In this document: positions 26,549 to 34,062 of the stretch, piece by piece
Layout of the letters: the number at the start of each line of letters is the position of its first letter
Position numbering within the stretch: the first letter of the stretch is position 1
Origin: Croceicoccus sediminis
GTDB lineage: Bacteria > Pseudomonadota > Alphaproteobacteria > Sphingomonadales > Sphingomonadaceae
DNA length: 64,000 nucleotides
Assembly: GCF_007570835.1 (NCBI RefSeq)
Contig: NZ_SUNC01000004.1
Span: 331,573 to 395,572, forward strand
Direction: 5' to 3'
The notes under the pieces: model-generated
Told to the model about the DNA's origin: nothing
Database searches by the model: none
What the model saw: the letters and a program-made list of their open reading frames with translations, nothing else
Made by a program: the position numbers and the translations under genes

Positions 26549-26994
26549 CCGCGCTTTAGCAAGACCCAGCGGGCGACCATCGCGGGCCTCTCACCGCCCT
26601 CCACCTCGATCTCCACGTCCAGTGTGATCCGCAGGCCCGTCTTCACCCGCTCTCGCCCGGCCTCGCGGAACCGTGCGCGGATGCGGCTATCCGTCGGCAC
26701 CGGCGCGATGAAGCGCAGGCTGTCAAAGCCATAGTTCAGGAGATTCGGTTCATCGCCCAGCGGATGCCCGCTGTCGGCCAGTAACGGTGCCAGCAGCGAG
26801 ACCAGCAGGAACCCATGCGCGATCGTTCCCGATAGGCCGGATGCGCGGGCCGCGTCCTCGTCCACGTGGATCGGGTTCCAGTCCTCGGTCAGGTCGGCAA
26901 ACTGTTCGACCAGTCCAGAGCCGACTTCCATCCAGTCGGTCAGCCAGACCTCTCCGCCTGCCGAGCCAGCCCCCCGATCTCCCGCTTCGTCCAT
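26545..26994 (-). CDS. MaoC-like hotdog dehydratase
   Basis: 149 residues of the MaoC/R-hydratase family. The hydratase motif is visible as DWNPIHVDEDAARASGLSGTIAHGFLLVSLL, with the catalytic Asp and His five residues apart, followed by NYGFDSLRFIAPVP. Such proteins hydrate short-chain enoyl-CoA, but many small members have no tested substrate. I chose the ATG at 26994 because the upstream in-frame extension looks like non-coding shadow. The gene stands alone between modC (convergent) and purC (divergent). Confidence 0.82.
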   Translation of the reverse strand: MDEAGDRGAGSAGGEVWLTDWMEVGSGLVEQFADLTEDWNPIHVDEDAARASGLSGTIAHGFLLVSLLAPLLADSGHPLGDEPNLLNYGFDSLRFIAPVPTDSRIRARFREAGRERVKTGLRITLDVEIEVEGGERPAMVARWVLLKRG

Positions 26995-27187
26995 CCGCGT
27001 AAAGCCCCTTGCAACCCTGCCGCGCAGGGTAAGCGTGGCAAACGCATCAGGACAAGCCGCATCGGCTTTGCTTTTGCACCTCGTTCGCTTATAGGGCGGG
27101 CAAGACGCCCCGGCAGTTTCCGGTTGACGCCATCTGACGGGCGGCCGGCAAGGCCGGGGCTTGGTTTTTGCGAAGAAAGTCCAGCCC

Positions 27188-27970
27188 ATGTCGCGTCGCC
27201 GCCAGATCTACGAAGGCAAGGCCAAGATCCTGTACGAAGGCCCCGAACCGGGCACCATCATCCAGTATTTCAAGGACGATGCCACCGCGTTCAACGCCCA
27301 GAAAAAGGGCACGATCAACGGCAAGGGCGTGATCAACAACCGCATCAGCGAGTTCGTGTTCACCCGCCTGTCGCACATCGGCATCCCCACGCACTTCATC
27401 CGCCGCCTCAACATGCGCGAACAGCTCGTCCGTCAGGTCGAGATCATCCCGCTCGAGGTCGTGGTCCGCAACGTTGCGGCCGGTTCCATTTCCAAGCGCC
27501 TTGGCCTCGAAGAAGGCGAACCGCTGCCCCACACGCTGATCGAATATTACTACAAGGACGACGCGCTGGGCGATCCGCTGATCGCGGAAGAACACATCGC
27601 GTGCTTCGGCTGGGCCTCGAACGAGGAAATGCAGGACATGTCGTCGATGGCGATCCGCATCAACGACTTCCTGTGCGGGATGTTCGCGGGCGTCGGCATC
27701 CGCCTGGTCGATTTCAAGCTCGAATTCGGCCGTATCTGGGACGGCGACTACAGCCGCGTGATCCTGGCCGACGAAATCAGCCCCGACGGTTGCCGCCTTT
27801 GGGACATGGCCACCAACGAAAAGCTGGACAAGGACCGGTTCCGCCGCGACCTTGGCGGGGAAGAGGATGCCTATCAGGAAGTGGCGCGCCGCCTTGGCGT
27901 GTTGCAGGAAGATGGGCCCAGTGAAGTCGCGGACATCGCGGCGCACCGGAAGCTCAGAGGAAAGAAGTAA
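27188..27970 (+). CDS. purC: SAICAR synthetase
   Basis: 260 residues, the standard bacterial length. It joins aspartate to CAIR in purine synthesis. Motifs are [13 protein letters not shown] (nucleotide-binding strand), [44 protein letters not shown] and [15 protein letters not shown]. The ATG at 27188 gives the normal start [10 protein letters not shown]. It is separated from purS and purQ by the M16 peptidase and the Ala-rich secreted protein, so the pur genes here are near but not contiguous. Confidence 0.96.
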   Translation: MSRRRQIYEGKAKILYEGPEPGTIIQYFKDDATAFNAQKKGTINGKGVINNRISEFVFTRLSHIGIPTHFIRRLNMREQLVRQVEIIPLEVVVRNVAAGSISKRLGLEEGEPLPHTLIEYYYKDDALGDPLIAEEHIACFGWASNEEMQDMSSMAIRINDFLCGMFAGVGIRLVDFKLEFGRIWDGDYSRVILADEISPDGCRLWDMATNEKLDKDRFRRDLGGEEDAYQEVARRLGVLQEDGPSEVADIAAHRKLRGKK

Positions 27971-30897
27971 TCAAAAAACGGCACGTTACGGGAACCTGGG
28001 TCGCTCTAGCCGCCCTTCTGCTGACATCCTGCACCACGGCGACGGACGAAACCGTCGTCGCCGCGGTGCAACCGGCCGCCGCGCCCGATGCGACGGTTCC
28101 CGAAAGTGCGCGTCCATCGCAGTCCGGCCTGCCGCCGTTCGAGGCGATGCTGGCGGCAACCGATCTTGACCCCGATCCGGCGCTGCGCATCGGCCGACTG
28201 GCCAATGGCCTGACTTACGTCATCCGCCACAACGCAACGCCCGCGGGCACGGCCGAAGTACGCCTGCGTTTCGATACCGGCTCGCTTGACGAAACGGCGG
28301 CTGAACAGGGCTATGCCCACTATATCGAACACATGGCCTTCAACGGGTCGACCAACGTGCCGGAGGGCGAAATGGTCGCCCTGCTGGAACGCAAGGGGCT
28401 GGCCTTTGGCGCGGATACCAACGCTTCCACCGGTTTCGACGCCACGATCTACAAGCTGAGCCTGCCGACCAACACGCCGGACCTGCTGGACACCGCGCTC
28501 ATGCTGATGCGCGAAACGGCCAGCGAGCTGCTGTTCGACGATGAAGCCGTGCAGCGCGAAAAGGGCATCATCCTGTCCGAACGGCGCGACCGGAACACCT
28601 ACCAGTTTCAGGACGTGGTCGACCGTTTCGCTTTCGAAGCCCCCGGCGCGACGTATCCCGACCGTCTGCCGATCGGCACGCTGGAAACGCTGAACGCCGC
28701 CGATGGCAAGGCGCTCCGCGCCTATTGGGAACGCAATTACCGGCCGGAACTGGCCGTCCTCACCGTCGTCGGCGACTATCCGGTCGACATGGTCGAAGCA
28801 GAAATCAAGGCCCGGTTCTCCGACTGGAAGGCCAAGAGCTCGACCGTCCCCGACCGCGCCTATGGCAGCGTGGACCTGTCGCGCGCGCCGGCAGAGGACA
28901 TCTACATCCACCCCGCCCTTCCCGAACGCGTGTCCGCCACGCGGCAGGGCCAGCCGCAGCTTGCGCCAGACACCGCCGCCGCGCGGCGCAAGGACGTGCT
29001 GCGCTGGATCGGCTATGCCATCGTCAACCGCCGGTTGAAGCGCCTGACGCGTCAGGACGACCCGCCGTTCAAATCGGCAGGCATCGGGACCAGCGAGATG
29101 TTCCGCATGGGGCGCATCTCGCGCCTTGCCGTCGATACACCCGAAGGCCAGTGGAAACGCGGGCTTGACGCCGCCGTCGCCGAATATCGCCGCGCGCTTG
29201 CCGGCGGTTTCAGCAAGGCCGAAGTCGCCGAACAGCTTGCCAGGCTGATCACCGCACAGGAAGACGCCGCCGCCGGAGAGGCGACGCGCACGAACTCCGC
29301 TATCACGTCCGAAATTCTCGACTTCTTCGACGAGGGCGAGGTTCCGACCCTGCCCAGCGCCAGCCTCGAACGCCTGCGCGCGATGGAAGCCGAGATCACG
29401 CCCGAAAGCGTTCTGGCCGCGCTTAAGGATGAAATGGTGCCGCTGGACGATGCCATGCTGCGCTATTCCGGCCGCACCGAGCCCGAAGGTGGTACGGCGG
29501 CCCTGCGCGCGGCCTGGAACGAGGCGATGGACGCGCCCCTGGCCGACACCGCCCCGCCGCAAGTTGCCGAATTCGCCTATACCGATTTCGGCCCCGCAGG
29601 AACGGTGGTCAGCGACGAGCGTGATCCCGTCTACGACATACGCCGCGTCACTTTCGCCAACAACGTTCGCCTCAACATCAAGAAGACAGATCTGGCCGAA
29701 GACCAGGTCATCGTGCGTCTCTCGCTCGACGGTGGCGACCTGCTGAAATCGAAGGACAATCCGCTAGCGGTCGAACTGGCGCCCAGCCTGCCTGCGGGCG
29801 GTCTTGGCGAACACAGCGCGGACGAGCTGGAAACGATCCTGGCCGGACGTAACGTCGGCGCGCGGCTCGGCGCATCGGGTGAGGTTTTCACGTCCACGCG
29901 CACGACCACGCCCCGCGATCTCGGACTTCAGCTGCAACTGTTCGCAGCATACCTGACCGATCCGGGCTATCGGAGCGAGGCGATCTCCGCCTATCGCCGC
30001 CAGCTGCCCGACCGGTTCGCCCGCATGGACGCAACGCCCAATGCGGCATTGGCGACCCGTCAGATGGAAATCCTGTCGGACAAGGACCCGCGCTACACGA
30101 TCCAGCCTATCGAGGCTTACGAAGCGCTCGACTTTGCCGACTTGCGCGCAGTCATGGCCGACCGTCTGGCAAATGGCGCAATCGAAATCGGCATCGTCGG
30201 CGCGGTCGACGAGGACGAGGCCATTGCCATGGTCGCGAAAACCATCGGTGCCCTGCCCATGCGCGAGCCCGAGTTCCTGCCCCGCACCGATGCCCGCCAG
30301 CGCAGCTTCACCGCGACGCGCGGCCCCGTCTTCGTCCGCCACGGCGGTCAGGAGGACCAGGCCGTCATCCGCTATTTCTTCCCGACGACGGACGATAGCG
30401 ACGCGGGGCTGACCGCAAGGCTCGGACTGCTGAAAAGCGTTGTCGACATCGCCCTGACCGAGGAACTGCGCGAACGCCTGGGCCAAGCCTATTCGCCGGG
30501 TGTGGTCTCTTCGATGAGCCAGACCTACCCCGGTTTCGGCGTCTTCCTGCTGAACGTTGGGGTGGATCTGTCGCAGGTGCCGGCATCGGTCGACGCGATA
30601 GAGGAAACGCTGCGCAAGTTGCGCGATGAACCGATCCCCGCCGATCTGGTCCAGCGCGCGCGTCAGCCCATGCTAGACAAGTACGACAATGCCCTGAAAT
30701 CGAATGCGGGCTGGGTTGGCTTGGTCGACCGCGCGCAAAGCCAGGATGAGCGGCTTGCCCGCTATGCGGCCTATCGCGACAGGCTCGAATCGATCACGCC
30801 CGAACAGCTTCGTGAGGCCGCGCGCCAGTGGCTGCCCGAAGGCGGCGCAGTCGAGATCGTTGCCATTCCAGAGGGCGCGGAGCAGCCGGACCTGTGA
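27970..30897 (+). CDS. M16 family zinc metallopeptidase, probable lipoprotein
   Basis: About 975 residues with two M16 halves. The inverted zinc motif HYIEH is in GYAHYIEHMAFNGSTNVPEG, with the distal Glu in the LSERRDRNTYQ region, so the N-terminal half is catalytic. The C-terminal half (from NVRLNIKKTDLAEDQV) lacks the motif, as usual for such pairs. Upstream of the first standard start (GTG, 28066) the frame encodes a full lipoprotein signal: KKRH, a hydrophobic stretch and lipobox LTSC. No ATG, GTG or TTG precedes it after the in-frame stop at 27922. I therefore propose initiation at ATC (27970), eight bases after AGGA, overlapping the purC stop. The start is uncertain; the family is not. 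Confidence 0.85.
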   Translation: MKKRHVTGTWVALAALLLTSCTTATDETVVAAVQPAAAPDATVPESARPSQSGLPPFEAMLAATDLDPDPALRIGRLANGLTYVIRHNATPAGTAEVRLRFDTGSLDETAAEQGYAHYIEHMAFNGSTNVPEGEMVALLERKGLAFGADTNASTGFDATIYKLSLPTNTPDLLDTALMLMRETASELLFDDEAVQREKGIILSERRDRNTYQFQDVVDRFAFEAPGATYPDRLPIGTLETLNAADGKALRAYWERNYRPELAVLTVVGDYPVDMVEAEIKARFSDWKAKSSTVPDRAYGSVDLSRAPAEDIYIHPALPERVSATRQGQPQLAPDTAAARRKDVLRWIGYAIVNRRLKRLTRQDDPPFKSAGIGTSEMFRMGRISRLAVDTPEGQWKRGLDAAVAEYRRALAGGFSKAEVAEQLARLITAQEDAAAGEATRTNSAITSEILDFFDEGEVPTLPSASLERLRAMEAEITPESVLAALKDEMVPLDDAMLRYSGRTEPEGGTAALRAAWNEAMDAPLADTAPPQVAEFAYTDFGPAGTVVSDERDPVYDIRRVTFANNVRLNIKKTDLAEDQVIVRLSLDGGDLLKSKDNPLAVELAPSLPAGGLGEHSADELETILAGRNVGARLGASGEVFTSTRTTTPRDLGLQLQLFAAYLTDPGYRSEAISAYRRQLPDRFARMDATPNAALATRQMEILSDKDPRYTIQPIEAYEALDFADLRAVMADRLANGAIEIGIVGAVDEDEAIAMVAKTIGALPMREPEFLPRTDARQRSFTATRGPVFVRHGGQEDQAVIRYFFPTTDDSDAGLTARLGLLKSVVDIALTEELRERLGQAYSPGVVSSMSQTYPGFGVFLLNVGVDLSQVPASVDAIEETLRKLRDEPIPADLVQRARQPMLDKYDNALKSNAGWVGLVDRAQSQDERLARYAAYRDRLESITPEQLREAARQWLPEGGAVEIVAIPEGAEQPDL

Positions 30898-31182
30898 AGC
30901 GATGACGAAAAGCTAAAAGTATATTGCAATAATACTTCTCAATTTTACTTTGCGTTGTACACCACACTCACCTTGAGGCCACGATCTTCGCATTAAGTAA
31001 GCATCCTACGCGTACTTGTTCGTTCTTTTGCCGCACTTGATATTCACCGATATTAAGCAACCGTTCATGGCAGCCTAACGACTCATCGTGCACAGAGAAC
31101 GCTTCGTGGAAGGCGTCCTTGCGGCACTGCGGGTCCAGCCGACACAAGGCCCGCGGATCACCCAAACGGAGATACTTGGACG
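30898..31182. other. AT-rich intergenic region
   Basis: 285 bp, clearly richer in A and T than the surroundings. I see no convincing gene on either strand. It contains a direct repeat GATATT at 31039 and 31049 and probably holds the promoter of the downstream secreted-protein gene. Confidence 0.5.
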
Positions 31183-31608
31183 ATGAAGAAATTCCTCGCA
31201 GTTGCGACGCTGGCCGGCGCCCTCACCGCCACCCCCGCACTCGCACAGGCCGAAGCCGCTGCCGAAGCACCCGCTGCTGCTGCCGCTGAAGAAGCCGCCG
31301 CTCCCGAAGCGGCACCGATCACCGATGCCGACCTCGACAAGTTCGCGGCCGCTGCCATCAAGGTGAACGAAGTCGCACAGGATGCTACGATGTCGGCCGA
31401 AGACAAGCAGGCCGCCATGGTCGCTGCGGTGAATGGTTCGGGCCTTGACCCCAACACCTTCAACGAAATCGCGACCAAGTCGCAGACCGACGAAACCATG
31501 AAGGCACGCGTTGCCGAAGCTTTCGCCCGCCGCCCGGCCCCCGAGGCCCCGGCCGCAGCAGCGACTGCCGAAGCCGAAGCCGAGACCGAGGAACAGGTCG
31601 GCGGCTGA
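31183..31608 (+). CDS. Ala/Glu-rich secreted protein, DUF4168-like
   Basis: 141 residues. A clear signal peptide (MKKFLAVATLAGALTATPALAQA) is followed by an Ala/Glu/Pro-rich segment to about residue 45. A short conserved-looking domain then begins ITDADLDKFAAAAIKVNEV, runs to about 108 and recalls DUF4168. A second Ala/Pro/Glu tail closes the protein. The mature protein is acidic and probably periplasmic. Its function is unknown. Its long, AT-rich upstream region and strong downstream terminator mark it as a separate, possibly well-expressed transcript. Confidence 0.75.
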   Translation: MKKFLAVATLAGALTATPALAQAEAAAEAPAAAAAEEAAAPEAAPITDADLDKFAAAAIKVNEVAQDATMSAEDKQAAMVAAVNGSGLDPNTFNEIATKSQTDETMKARVAEAFARRPAPEAPAAAATAEAEAETEEQVGG

Positions 31609-31635
31609 TCGCTTCGACGCGATAGGCACAAGATC

Positions 31636-31666
31636 AAGGCCCCGCCCGCAAGGACGGGGCCTTTTT
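31636..31666 (+). terminator. Rho-independent terminator
   Basis: Stem AAGGCCCCG / CGGGGCCTT-type with loop CCCGCAAGGA, followed by a run of five T. It lies 28 bp after the stop of the Ala/Glu-rich secreted protein gene. Confidence 0.85.
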
Positions 31667-31760
31667 CTTGGATCAGGCCCGCCCCTCGCTTGCGAGCGCG
31701 GCGCAATCGCGGCATAGGCGCAGCCACGAATCTCCGTCACCAATTGCGAAAGGCCCTTCG

Positions 31761-31994
31761 ATGAAGGTCAACGTCCACGTCAGCCTCAAGCCCGGTGTGC
31801 TCGATCCGCAGGGCCGCGCGATCCACCACGCGCTCGAAGGCCTGGGCTTTACCGGCGTCAACGACGTTCGCGCAGGTCGCCTGATCGCTCTCGACGTCGC
31901 CGACGATACGAGCGACGAGGCACTGGACGACATGTGCCGCAAGCTGCTCGCCAACATGGTGATCGAAAACTACCGCATCGAGAAGGTGGGCTGA
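31761..31994 (+). CDS. purS: Phosphoribosylformylglycinamidine synthase subunit PurS
   Basis: 77 residues, the usual PurS size, containing VHVSLKPGVLDPQGRAI and the DVRAGRLIALDVAD block. PurS bridges PurL and PurQ in the three-part FGAM synthetase. It is followed three bases later by purQ. The ATG at 31761 starts the conserved MKVNVHVSLK; the upstream extension is terminator DNA. Confidence 0.95.
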   Translation: MKVNVHVSLKPGVLDPQGRAIHHALEGLGFTGVNDVRAGRLIALDVADDTSDEALDDMCRKLLANMVIENYRIEKVG

Positions 31995-31997
31995 GCC

Positions 31998-32675
31998 ATG
32001 GCCTTCACCGCCGGCGTCATCACCTTTCCCGGCTCCAACTGCGACCGTGACATGGCCGTCGCGATCGAAGCGGTTTCGGGCAAGCCCGCCACCCGCATCT
32101 GGCACGGCGATGCCGCCCTGCCCGACGGTCTCGACTTCATCGCGGTTCCGGGCGGGTTCTCCTATGGCGATTACCTGCGTTCGGGCGCGATGGCCGCGAA
32201 CAGCCCGGTCATGCGCGCCGTGGCAGAGGCAGCCGCGCGCGGCGTGCCCGTTCTGGGCGTGTGCAACGGCTTCCAGATCCTGACCGAAACGGGCCTGCTG
32301 CCGGGCGCGCTGATGCGCAATGCCGGCATCCACTTCGTCTGCCGCGAAGTGCCGCTGATCGTGGGCAACGACACCTCGCTGTTCACCACGAAGTATTCGG
32401 CCGGACAGGAAATCGTGATCCCGGTCGCCCACCATGACGGCAACTACTACGCCGATGATGAAACGCTGGACCGGCTGGAAGGCGAAGACCAGGTCGCGTT
32501 CCGTTATGCCCAGAACCCCAACGGATCGGCCCGCGACATCGCTGGCGTCCTGAATGCCAAGGGCAATGTCCTGGGCATGATGCCGCACCCCGAACGCATG
32601 ATCGAGGCGGCACAGGGCGGCGACGATGGCCGCGTTCTGTTCGAAGCCGTGTTCGAGGGGCTGTCGGTCGCGTAA
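31998..32675 (+). CDS. purQ: Phosphoribosylformylglycinamidine synthase subunit PurQ (glutaminase)
   Basis: 225 residues, a class I glutamine amidotransferase that feeds ammonia to PurL. The nucleophile Cys is in [11 protein letters not shown], and the catalytic His and Glu are in [23 protein letters not shown] at the N-terminus and [13 protein letters not shown] are typical of PurQ. It is co-transcribed with purS; purL is not in the window. Confidence 0.97.
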   Translation: MAFTAGVITFPGSNCDRDMAVAIEAVSGKPATRIWHGDAALPDGLDFIAVPGGFSYGDYLRSGAMAANSPVMRAVAEAAARGVPVLGVCNGFQILTETGLLPGALMRNAGIHFVCREVPLIVGNDTSLFTTKYSAGQEIVIPVAHHDGNYYADDETLDRLEGEDQVAFRYAQNPNGSARDIAGVLNAKGNVLGMMPHPERMIEAAQGGDDGRVLFEAVFEGLSVA

Positions 32676-32688
32676 GTCGGCCGCCGGC

Positions 32689-33066
32689 GTGCTCAACCGG
32701 CTGAAAAGCAAAATAAGCCGTTGGGCAAAGGCGCTGAAACGCGACGTGATCGCGCTGTGGCTCGCCGCGCGCGATCCTCGCGTGCCACTGGGAGCCAAGA
32801 TGGTCGCAGGTGCCGTCGCCGCCTACGCGTTGTCGCCTATCGACCTCATTCCCGACTTCATCCCCGTGCTGGGACTGATAGACGATCTGCTGATCGTGCC
32901 TGCGGGCATCTGGCTAACCCTGCGCCTGATCCCCGCGCCGGTAATGGCCGACTTGCGGAGTCGCGCGGAAACATTGGCGAAACCGCGCTCTACCGCGGGG
33001 CTGATTGCGGTTGTGGCAGCTTGGCTCTTGATCGCGGTTTGGTTTGCATCCTTTTTCGCAAACTAA
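32689..33066 (+). CDS. YkvA family (DUF1232) membrane protein
   Basis: 125 residues. The DUF1232 core is AALDPRVPLGAKMVAG-like (ARDPRVPLGAKMVAGAVAAY), followed by ALSPIDLIPDFIPVLGLIDD, the family signature. A terminal membrane helix lies at about 105-122. Function is unknown. I chose the GTG at 32689, 13 bp after the purQ stop; an in-frame ATG inside purQ at 32626 would add an implausible Cys/Arg-rich leader. Convergent with the acyltransferase gene. Confidence 0.8.
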   Translation: MLNRLKSKISRWAKALKRDVIALWLAARDPRVPLGAKMVAGAVAAYALSPIDLIPDFIPVLGLIDDLLIVPAGIWLTLRLIPAPVMADLRSRAETLAKPRSTAGLIAVVAAWLLIAVWFASFFAN

Positions 33067-33078
33067 AGGCGGCGCACG

Positions 33079-34062
33079 TCACTCGCTCGATGCAAGTCTT
33101 GTCGTAGGTTCCTTCGTCAACTGGAACACCTTCCCCAAGCTTTTCAAGCGAAGTCCATCCGGCATGAGCGATGCCAAGGCGAATGCGACCGGCACAGACC
33201 AAAGGACGGACCAGCCATAGATATGGCAAAATGCCATCAGCGGCCAATGCACCGCATATAGCGGAAACGAAATACGCCCGAGCCACTTCAGGCCCGCCCC
33301 CACCGAAATCGATGTACCCGCAGCAATCAGGCAGGGAAACACACCGGCAACGATCAGCATATCCAGCAACGTGGAACGCTGAGGCAGGAACCAAGTCGTC
33401 ACAAATATAAGCGGAAGAATGCTTAGAATCAAAATCGAGGATGTGGTGGGTACGGAACGAGATCCGAGAGAGCGATGCAGTTGCACTCCGATCAGATAGG
33501 AAAAAAACACCCGCACAAAGCCAGCAGCGAAAGTGCTGTCTTTGTGGCCCGCAGTGAACGATGGGAAATCAAGAGAAATGACTAAAATTCCTGTCCCAAG
33601 CAACGCCAAGGGCAGGATCAGCTTTTTTATCCTGCAAAACCAGGCGGCATGTGCGACATTCGCAACAAGCTCGTAAAAGATCGACCATGCAGCCCAGTTG
33701 GCTCCGAATGGTTGATGGTTCACGAAATATGGTATGAGAAGAAGATTGGCGGCCATGGCCAGCCAAAATTCGTTCGTACTTGTCGCTAGGTAGAACGACC
33801 CAATTATCGCACCGACAGCCATCGTGGGCCAAAGTCGCAAGTAGCGCAGAGTGAAAAAAGAGCCTGCCCCCAAGCCTTCGGCGAAGCGACTTTCGTATGT
33901 CCGTGCCATGACATAGCCCGAAAGCATGAAGAAGAAGTCGACCGCCAAACCCGCATTGGTTCCGCCAATGCCTATGGTTTCAGCACTCAGGTGAAATAAA
34001 AATACGCAAACAGCGGCAATTCCGCGTAGCGCGTCCAGACCGTGAAGTCGTGTGTCAGGCAA
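33079..34062 (-). CDS. Acyltransferase 3 (OafA/YrhL-like) membrane protein
   Basis: 327 residues with about ten membrane helices. The N-terminus has LHGLDALRGIAAVCVFLFHLS, containing the family R/H motif (Arg of LRG, His of FLFH), and FFFMLSGYVMAR. RYLRLWP and WSIFYELVAN also fit. Such enzymes acetylate or acylate surface polysaccharides. The gene is visibly less GC-rich than its neighbours and uses more A/T-ending codons, which suggests recent transfer. The likely start is a TTG at 34062, overlapping the upstream GGDEF-EAL gene by 8 bp; no ATG lies before the conserved N-terminus. No polysaccharide cluster is adjacent. Confidence 0.82.
   Translation of the reverse strand: MPDTRLHGLDALRGIAAVCVFLFHLSAETIGIGGTNAGLAVDFFFMLSGYVMARTYESRFAEGLGAGSFFTLRYLRLWPTMAVGAIIGSFYLATSTNEFWLAMAANLLLIPYFVNHQPFGANWAAWSIFYELVANVAHAAWFCRIKKLILPLALLGTGILVISLDFPSFTAGHKDSTFAAGFVRVFFSYLIGVQLHRSLGSRSVPTTSSILILSILPLIFVTTWFLPQRSTLLDMLIVAGVFPCLIAAGTSISVGAGLKWLGRISFPLYAVHWPLMAFCHIYGWSVLWSVPVAFALASLMPDGLRLKSLGKVFQLTKEPTTRLASSE

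Noticed and set aside
30968..31165. 65-residue minus-strand frame in the AT-rich gap
   Set aside because: No ribosome-binding site and it overlaps the promoter region of the following plus-strand gene.
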